A program made the translations under genes and the position numbers. The notes beneath the pieces are model-generated. The model saw nothing but the letters and a program-made list of their open reading frames with translations, did not search any database and was not told the DNA's origin. From an uncultured Lachnospiraceae bacterium (GTDB taxonomy: Bacteria > Bacillota > Clostridia > Lachnospirales > Lachnospiraceae), in contig CAMODS010000006.1 in NCBI GenBank assembly GCA_946611525.1, positions 1 through 18,273 of the forward strand: DNA of 18,273 bases, given 5' to 3'. Position 1 is the first letter of the stretch. Every line of letters begins with the position of its first letter. Below, one piece after another: positions 13,520-18,273 of this stretch.

Positions 13520-14689
13520 TTAGTCGATTGAAACATATACACCGTTTTCGATAACAACACCCTTGGGCTCCTTGTTTACCTCACCGGTTGCTTCCCACTT
13601 CATGCCGCTGCCTGTAAGTCCGTCATAAGATACTGAAGGCATAGCACCCTTAAGTGCTGTACCGATCTCCTCAACGCTCATATCAGGTGTAACATTTGCT
13701 GCTTCAGCTGCTGCCTTGATGATATAGATAGCATCATAAGCATCTGCTGCAAACTGGTTGGGAGTCTCGCCGTACTCCTCGTTGTACTTCTTTACAAAGG
13801 CCTGTGTCTTTTCGTCGGCAGCATCTGCTGCGAAAGGTGTCAGAAGCATAACGCCCTCGGCAAGAGATGTGTCAAAGTTCTCAAGTGTAAGGATACCGTC
13901 CATTCCATCAACACCGAAGAAAGCGGGAGCAAAGCCCATATCCTTGGCCTGCTTTAATACGATAGCGGCCTGCTGATAGTAGAAGGGAAGGAACATAAGG
14001 TCAGCGCCTGCATCCTTTGCATCCTGAAGCTGTACGGAAAAGTCTGTGTTGGAATCAGCTGTGAAAGCGGACTCAGAGACGATCTCGAGACCAAGGCTTG
14101 CTGCCTCCTCCTTAAACTTTGCGTAAATGCCTGATGAATAAACATCAGAACTGTCATAGATGATACCGATCTTTGAGCCTAAGCCCTTGTCTGAGATATA
14201 CTTTGCGGAAGCTGATCCCTGGTTGGGGTCTGTAAAGCATACCTGGAATACGTTGTCGTTTTTGATAACATCTGTGGATGAAGCAGAGGGTGTGATCTCA
14301 AACATACCATCTGCAGAAGTCTTGTCTGCTACTGCAATACAAGGTGTGGTGGTAACAGTTCCTGCAAGGATCTGCATACCCCAGTCCTTAAGTGAATTGT
14401 AAGCGTTTACAGACTTCTCTGCATCATGCTCATCATCCTCAAACTTGAGTGAAACCTGATATCCGTTGATACCGCCTGCTGCATTGATCTCATCAACAGC
14501 TATCTGCTCTGCGTTTCGTACTGCAGATCCGTAAATTGCTGCTGCACCGGTAACAGGTCCGATACCTCCGATCCTGAAGGTGTCGGCATCTGCTGTCTCA
14601 CCGCCCTTGGATCCGGATCCGCCGCAGCCTGCAAAAAGACTGCATACCATTGTTGCTGCCAAAACAGCACTGATTACTCTTTTTTTCAT
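13520..14689 (-). CDS. livJ: Branched-chain amino-acid ABC transporter substrate-binding lipoprotein
   Basis: Captures the amino acid outside the membrane and delivers it to LivHM. The 389 residues begin with a lipoprotein signal: basic MKKR, a hydrophobic stretch, and lipobox LFAGC with lipidated C22, followed by a Gly/Ser-rich linker. The rest is a type I periplasmic-binding fold (Leu/Ile/Val-BP), with IGGIGPVTGAAAIYGSAVRN early on and AADAYDAIYIIKAAAEAA late. The ATG at 14689 has AGGAGG 5 nt ahead; an in-frame GTG at 14710 would place that site inside the gene and is rejected. It is the first gene of livJHMGF. The symbol is generic, since specificity (LIV, Leu only, or another amide) cannot be read. 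The leader carries a possible attenuator. Confidence 0.94.
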   Translation of the reverse strand: MKKRVISAVLAATMVCSLFAGCGGSGSKGGETADADTFRIGGIGPVTGAAAIYGSAVRNAEQIAVDEINAAGGINGYQVSLKFEDDEHDAEKSVNAYNSLKDWGMQILAGTVTTTPCIAVADKTSADGMFEITPSASSTDVIKNDNVFQVCFTDPNQGSASAKYISDKGLGSKIGIIYDSSDVYSSGIYAKFKEEAASLGLEIVSESAFTADSNTDFSVQLQDAKDAGADLMFLPFYYQQAAIVLKQAKDMGFAPAFFGVDGMDGILTLENFDTSLAEGVMLLTPFAADAADEKTQAFVKKYNEEYGETPNQFAADAYDAIYIIKAAAEAANVTPDMSVEEIGTALKGAMPSVSYDGLTGSGMKWEATGEVNKEPKGVVIENGVYVSID

Positions 14690-14699
14690 CTCAACCTCC

Positions 14700-14759
14700 T
14701 CACTTGCCACTTACAAGTACTAAAAAACGAGACAATAGCATCCCCTCTTCGAACGCCAT
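14700..14759 (-). CDS. Possible Leu/Val-rich leader peptide upstream of livJ
   Basis: A 19-codon frame translates as MAFEEGMLLSRFLVLVSGK. Six of residues 8-16 are Leu or Val, fitting for a leader of a branched-chain amino-acid importer. It begins with the first ATG of the expected transcript, inside the 5' arm of the leader hairpin, and crosses the 3' arm and the T tract. Its TGA shares a base with the AGGAGG of livJ, so terminating ribosomes would sit on that site. Against it: only a weak GCGGA lies ahead of the ATG, and classical attenuation puts the peptide before the terminator. It could be a chance frame. Confidence 0.3.
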   Translation of the reverse strand: MAFEEGMLLSRFLVLVSGK

Positions 14760-14763
14760 TGTC
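14722..14763 (-). promoter_or_regulatory. Terminator-like hairpin in the liv leader (candidate attenuator)
   Basis: On the minus strand GACAATGGC pairs with GCTATTGTC (9 pairs, one G-U) around a 15-nt loop. TCG and six T residues follow. It lies between the liv promoter and livJ, so if it terminates it must be regulated. The possible leader peptide starts within its 5' arm. Confidence 0.5.
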
Positions 14764-14777
14764 CGCAATTCTTTAGC

Positions 14778-14807
14778 ATTTTAACACACTAAAGCGTGAT
14801 GTGGCAA
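14778..14807 (-). promoter_or_regulatory. Sigma-A promoter of the liv operon
   Basis: On the minus strand TTGCCA (14802-14807), an 18-bp spacer and TAAAAT (14778-14783). The expected start is near 14771, giving a leader of about 80 nt. Confidence 0.75.
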
Positions 14808-14885
14808 GGACAATTTGTATAATAATTCGGAGCTGTTTATTGTATTTTTGTGCATTTCGTATTATTATGATCCTTCGTCATAAAA

Positions 14886-14911
14886 GATTCTTCGCTTCGC
14901 TCAGAATGACA
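14886..14911. repeat. REP-like variant A
   Basis: A complete copy (GATTCTTCG...CTCAGAATGACA), 41 nt beyond the trmN6 stop codon and about 80 nt upstream of the liv promoter. Confidence 0.85.
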
Positions 14912-14952
14912 GGGCAAAGAACATTGCTTCAGTCTGGAATAACCGGGCAAAA

Positions 14953-15699
14953 TCAATATCCGTATATTTCATATATCTCGTCGGTGTACACTCCATGTTC
15001 CTTATATATGATAAGAGGCTTTTCCACCATAAGCCTGGGTCGGCCTCCTCTGACCCCCTCTATAAGGACCATATTGGGCTCCTTATCCACGAAGGGATAG
15101 ACTAACTGCATGCGCTTGGGTTCTATGCCGTGAGCACACATACTGACCATTATCTCCGCCAGCCTAAACGGTCGGTGAACATAAAAACACTTGCCACCCG
15201 GCACCAAAACCGCTGCCGTCTCGCGTATCAGGTCATCCAAGGTCATGGCCACCTCGTGCCGGGCCACCACCATGGGATCTGCATCATTCTTAAGGCCATG
15301 TCCCTCTATCATATAGGGAGGATTGCTTGTCACAACCTCAAAGCTTCCACGGCCGAAAATCTCTGAGGCCCGGCACATATCTCCGGTAACTATATCAATT
15401 TTTTCGGAAAGGCCGTTATATTCCACGCTGCGACGGGCCATATCGGCACTCTCCTCCATAAGCTCAAGTCCCGTAAGATGGGAAGCATCGGTTTTAGCCT
15501 CGAGCAAAATGGGGATGATCCCGGTGCCCGTGCCCATATCCAACACTCTGTCACCGGGGCGCACCCCGGCAAAGCCGCTTAAAAGCACGGCATCCATACC
15601 AAAACAGAATCTCTTTGGATCCTGTATGATCCCATATCCGTTACGCTGAAGGTCATCCAGCCTCTCACCGCTTTTGATGAGCTTATCCCTGTCTGTCAA
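14953..15699 (-). CDS. trmN6: tRNA1(Val) (adenine(37)-N6)-methyltransferase family protein
   Basis: A 248-residue S-adenosylmethionine-dependent methyltransferase (YfiC/YabB family) that should make m6A37 in a tRNA. FGMDAVLLSGFA (33-44) is a family mark, motif I is LDMGTGTGIIP (53-63), and the catalytic SNPPY lies at 125-129, as in N6-adenine methyltransferases. The start is TTG at 15699, supported by GGGGGAGG 4 nt ahead and by the alignment of residue 1 with the family start; no suitable ATG lies near. It lies downstream of ricT, as yabB does in B. subtilis, but yabA is missing between them. Confidence 0.92.
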   Translation of the reverse strand: MTDRDKLIKSGERLDDLQRNGYGIIQDPKRFCFGMDAVLLSGFAGVRPGDRVLDMGTGTGIIPILLEAKTDASHLTGLELMEESADMARRSVEYNGLSEKIDIVTGDMCRASEIFGRGSFEVVTSNPPYMIEGHGLKNDADPMVVARHEVAMTLDDLIRETAAVLVPGGKCFYVHRPFRLAEIMVSMCAHGIEPKRMQLVYPFVDKEPNMVLIEGVRGGRPRLMVEKPLIIYKEHGVYTDEIYEIYGY

Positions 15700-15723
15700 T
15701 TATCCTCCCCCGGGCAAAACGAT

Positions 15724-15747
15724 ATCCCGGCCTTTTTTGACCGGGAT
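15724..15747 (-). other. Hairpin between ricT and trmN6
   Basis: ATCCCGG and CCGGGAT are exact complements around a 10-nt loop. On the minus strand only ATCGTTTTG follows, so it is at best a weak terminator. It may tune readthrough into trmN6 or protect the upstream mRNA. Confidence 0.4.
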
Positions 15748-15760
15748 CCATAAGGTTACA

Positions 15761-16984
15761 TCATCCCTTTTTTTGTGTGCGGCGACGCTTGCTGTAATAA
15801 GGTTTTTGCTTTCTTGTACTGTCAGCGCCCTTATCTTCACGGCTCTGATCGTTACGGTCCCATTTTTTGTCTTTATTGCCGTGGCTTGTGCCTTTATTCT
15901 TGTTGTTATGGCGCTCCCTTTTCTTTTCGCGTCCGCCTCTCTCCTCAAACTGCTCTTCGCCTTCCGCGACCTGTCTGTCCCGTCGGTTGCGCCTGAAATC
16001 CGTACGCCTGTCCTTGTGCTTGTCACGCCCCTCCGGCTTTTTCTCAACAGGCTCATCATCATGCTTCTTTTCAGGCATGCTCTCCTGATTGAAAAAGAAG
16101 TCCGCAGAATCAGGCTCCTGTGAGTTGGCCGTAGCAGGTCCCTCGTAGCCATCCTCCGATGCCTTGGGTCCCTGACCTCTAAAGCCCAGCTCATCCACGT
16201 GGTACTCCCGGATCTCCTTTTCGTCATTTTCCTCAAAAAGCACCTTCACCGTCTGCTTTAAGACATTGGTGTCTATAACCTGACCTTCGTCACCGGTCAT
16301 GGTGGTTACACGCTCATTTTTCCTGGGAAGTTGTTTGTTGAGATATTCGTATGTTTCTTCTTCGTTTTTCAGGCAGCACATGAGTCTGCCGCATACGCCC
16401 GAAATCTTGGTGGGATTAAGGGACAGGCTCTGCTCCTTGGCCATCTTTATGGATACCGGTGCAAAGTCCGAAAGATACGACTTGCAGCAAAGCTCCCTGC
16501 CACAGATCCCTATGCCTCCCAAGATCCTTGTCTCGTCACGTACACCGATCTGACGAAGCTCTATACGGGTGTGGAAGGTGGAAGCAAGATCCTTTACCAG
16601 CTCCCTAAAGTCCACACGGTTGTCAGCGGTAAAGTAAAACAAAAGCTTGTTCCTGTCAAAGGAATACTCCGTCTGCACCAGCTTCATATCAAGCTCATGC
16701 TTTGCGATCTTTTCCTTACATATCTTAAATGCTTCCTTTTCCTTTTCAACGTTCTCCGAAAGCCTGTCCAGATCATCCTGGGTAGCCCGTCTGTCTATGC
16801 CCTTTAAAGGCTTCTTTATCTTTTCGTCAGAAACCTCGATCACCGGTATGGATACAGTACCTATCTCAACTCCGTAGACCGTCTCCACGATGACCTTTTC
16901 CCCGACATTGAATTCATCTTCACCGGGGTCAAAATAATAACTACGTCCCGCATTGCGGAAACGTATACCTACAACCTTTGTCAT
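15761..16984 (-). CDS. ricT: RicT (YaaT), PSP1-domain regulatory protein with long basic tail
   Basis: In Bacillus RicT works with RicA (YmcA) and RicF (YlbF) in an iron-sulfur complex that promotes RNase Y-dependent mRNA maturation and acts in sporulation, competence and biofilm control. Residues 1-270 are the conserved part: the opening VVGIRFRNAGRSYYFDPG, the PSP1 C-terminal domain around 60-145, and two cysteine clusters, GICGRELCC (C161, C166, C167) and GVCGRLMCC (C198, C203, C204). Residues 271-407 are an added low-complexity tail, first acidic, then rich in Arg, Lys, Asp and Asn. The Bacillus protein is about 275 residues, so the tail is extra. GGAG precedes the ATG, 9 nt after holB. 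RicA and RicF are not in the window. Confidence 0.95.
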   Translation of the reverse strand: MTKVVGIRFRNAGRSYYFDPGEDEFNVGEKVIVETVYGVEIGTVSIPVIEVSDEKIKKPLKGIDRRATQDDLDRLSENVEKEKEAFKICKEKIAKHELDMKLVQTEYSFDRNKLLFYFTADNRVDFRELVKDLASTFHTRIELRQIGVRDETRILGGIGICGRELCCKSYLSDFAPVSIKMAKEQSLSLNPTKISGVCGRLMCCLKNEEETYEYLNKQLPRKNERVTTMTGDEGQVIDTNVLKQTVKVLFEENDEKEIREYHVDELGFRGQGPKASEDGYEGPATANSQEPDSADFFFNQESMPEKKHDDEPVEKKPEGRDKHKDRRTDFRRNRRDRQVAEGEEQFEERGGREKKRERHNNKNKGTSHGNKDKKWDRNDQSREDKGADSTRKQKPYYSKRRRTQKKG

Positions 16985-16993
16985 AAAATCTCC

Positions 16994-18007
16994 TTACTGT
17001 CCTGCTGCTGCGATGCGATGCATCAAAAGTGACAGCGCCAGGTCAGATGATATATTTGCATGCAAAAGATCCTTTGTATGCTCTATTCTGTCAATAAAAG
17101 TCTTGAGCTGGTCAAAGCTGTACAGGCTGCTTTCCCTCATTATCTCACGAAGCCTGTCGGTAAAATAGAGCCTCTTTGGATCGGCAATCGCCTTATATAA
17201 TAACACATCTCGGTACCAAAGTAACATCAAATCCAAATATTCTCTCAGATCAAAGCCTGCTTCCGATGCATTTTTTTTGATACTGCCGGCCTTTTGACTG
17301 ATCTCATAGGCCTTCATGCTGTCCAGATGGCTTACCAACGAAAAAACGTCATCCAGCATGGACTGAAATCTGTCACTGCCTGCCAAAGAAAGCGCCTTCC
17401 CTATATTGCCCTGGGCAAACTGCATTACGGATGTGGCGACATACTCGGGAAGCTCATATTCCCGCATCAAAAGATCCTTTATCCTGTCATCCTCCCCGGT
17501 CACCGGCTTTAGATCCAGTCTGATGCATCTGGACCTGATGGTAGGCAAAAGCCTCTCTGCATTTTCAGTCAAAAGCAAAAGCCTCACATACTCAGGAGGC
17601 TCCTCTATAGTCTTTAGGATGGCGTTTTGACATGATGGATTCAAAAGATCTGCATCCGGGATGACATAGACTTTGATCTCCCTGGAATAGGGTCTGATAT
17701 AAACATCGGATACCAGCTTATCCCTGATGGTATCTATACCCGGGATCTTTTTATCATCCTCGGGCAGGATGTATATCACATCCGGATGGTTACGGCGACT
17801 GATCTTGCCGCACTCGGGACTCTCCTCACAGGCGTCCTCCCCGTGCTTCTCGCAAAAAAGCGTTTGGATAAAGGCCTGGGCCAGCATCCTTTTTCCCATG
17901 CCTTTCTCACCGTTTATGATGTAGGCATGAGAGACCTTGCCGCCTGAAATGGCCTTTTGCAAATGCTCCTTTATTTCATTTTGACCTATTATATCCTGAA
18001 ATCTCAT
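16994..18007 (-). CDS. holB: DNA polymerase III, delta' subunit
   Basis: Clamp-loader component of the replisome. The 337 residues begin MRFQDIIGQNEIKEHL, then HAYIINGEKGMGKR (27-40) with a decayed Walker A whose final Ser/Thr is Arg, as usual for the non-ATPase delta' subunit. A zinc module has C52, C60 and C66. HPDVIYILPED, YVIPDADLLNPSCQNAILKTIEEPP (114-138) and the SRC motif (159-161) complete the AAA+ core, and the C-terminal half is the helical collar domain. In E. coli the zinc site has four cysteines (C-x8-C-x2-C-x2-C); here the third position is Ser63. The ATG overlaps the yaaR stop (ATGA), so translation is coupled. ricT follows after 9 nt. Confidence 0.95.
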   Translation of the reverse strand: MRFQDIIGQNEIKEHLQKAISGGKVSHAYIINGEKGMGKRMLAQAFIQTLFCEKHGEDACEESPECGKISRRNHPDVIYILPEDDKKIPGIDTIRDKLVSDVYIRPYSREIKVYVIPDADLLNPSCQNAILKTIEEPPEYVRLLLLTENAERLLPTIRSRCIRLDLKPVTGEDDRIKDLLMREYELPEYVATSVMQFAQGNIGKALSLAGSDRFQSMLDDVFSLVSHLDSMKAYEISQKAGSIKKNASEAGFDLREYLDLMLLWYRDVLLYKAIADPKRLYFTDRLREIMRESSLYSFDQLKTFIDRIEHTKDLLHANISSDLALSLLMHRIAAAGQ

Positions 18008-18273
18008 GTGGAAATATCCAAAAGCAGTCCCCGGATCTCGTCTACCCGACCCAGGATGTCCATATGGTCCTTTTCATCCGCTACCAGGGCGGAGGCCAGA
18101 TCATCCAGGTTTTTATCCACCAGCTTTACCATGCCGTACACGCGATGGCGCCCGCGGCGATCCAGAAAGTTCTCTCTGGAAAACTTGTGGGAACGGTTGA
18201 CCACCTCATTAACAAATTCCTTGACCAGGGAGCGGTATTTTTTCATATCCCTGATGTCCATATGTTCAGCCAG
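18004..18273 (-). CDS. yaaR: YaaR family protein (DUF327), C-terminal part (5' end outside window)
   Basis: The 89 visible residues match the C-terminal half of YaaR: a helix with YRSLVKEFVNEVV, then the highly conserved SHKFSRENFLDRRGRHRVYGMVKLVDKNLDDLA, and the end ILGRVDEIRGLLLDI. No molecular function is established to my knowledge. The frame stays open to base 18273 (Leu-Ala-Glu-His before the first in-window ATG at 18261). The family is about 145 residues long, so the start is probably about 55 codons outside. It overlaps holB by 4 nt; yaaR-holB-ricT is a conserved order. Confidence 0.9.
   Translation of the reverse strand: MAEHMDIRDMKKYRSLVKEFVNEVVNRSHKFSRENFLDRRGRHRVYGMVKLVDKNLDDLASALVADEKDHMDILGRVDEIRGLLLDIST

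Noticed and set aside
14810..14835. CodY-like operator upstream of liv (AATTATTATACAAATT)
   Set aside because: The spacing does not match the 15-nt CodY consensus and too many positions differ; it lies upstream of the -35.
15674..16123. Plus-strand frame of 149 codons predicting a very hydrophobic protein
   Set aside because: It is the antisense of the basic RicT tail; Lys/Arg codons read backwards give Leu/Phe. No promoter or ribosome site.
15700..16236. Minus-strand frame of 178 codons, Arg-rich
   Set aside because: Shifted frame within the ricT tail; the ricT frame carries the conserved domains.

Overview
The window reads as a stretch of chromosome from a low-to-mid GC member of the Bacillota, most likely a Lachnospiraceae-type Clostridia. 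The evidence is the style of the proteins (TyrRS with KMGKT, MetRS with HIGN, zinc-type S18, RicT and YaaR), strong AGGAGG Shine-Dalgarno sites, textbook sigma-A promoters (TTGAAA-N17-TATAAT type) and the gene order. No database search was possible, so the family placement is inference. All protein genes but one, and the one tRNA, lie on the minus strand, so the reading order of the biology is from the right end to the left. I see no phage, insertion sequence, CRISPR array, defence island or biosynthetic cluster. The content is largely housekeeping, and the unusual material lies between the genes.

Right to left. (a) 18273-14953: yaaR (5' end beyond the window), holB, ricT and trmN6, a tight block also known from Bacillus subtilis. 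(b) 14807-10090: a branched-chain amino-acid ABC transporter operon, livJ-livH-livM-livG-livF. It has its own promoter and a short leader holding a terminator-like hairpin and a possible 19-codon Leu/Val-rich leader peptide. (c) 9946-7279: a cytidylate-kinase-like protein, a 78-residue unknown protein coupled to rsmI, and a sirtuin. (d) 7118-5946: a stand-alone galactokinase. (e) 5601-5942: the only plus-strand gene, a 65-residue four-cysteine protein with a good promoter, a perfect 16-bp palindrome at its transcription start and a structured leader. (f) 5450-2671: tyrS, a Ca2+/Na+ antiporter-family protein and the manganese exporter mntP. (g) 2620-1420: the classic rpsF-ssb-rpsR operon with promoter and terminator. 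(h) 1417-519: a zinc-ribbon/coiled-coil protein followed by tRNA-Ala(GGC), a trailer of repeats and a terminator. (i) 482-1: metG (3' end beyond the window).

The most distinctive non-coding signal is a dispersed REP-like repeat with the ends GATTCTTCG and CTCAGAATGACA. About ten full or degenerate copies, in two core variants (TTCGCTT-type and GGGCTACGCCC-type), sit in the gaps, usually within a few tens of bases of a stop codon. Three times variant A is followed by inverted variant B, making a composite hairpin. A related repeat follows the tRNA. yaaR-holB-ricT-trmN6, rsmI and metG form one continuous cluster in B. subtilis. Here they are spread over 18 kb with the liv operon, galK, cobB, tyrS, mntP and rpsF-ssb-rpsR in between, and yabA is absent.
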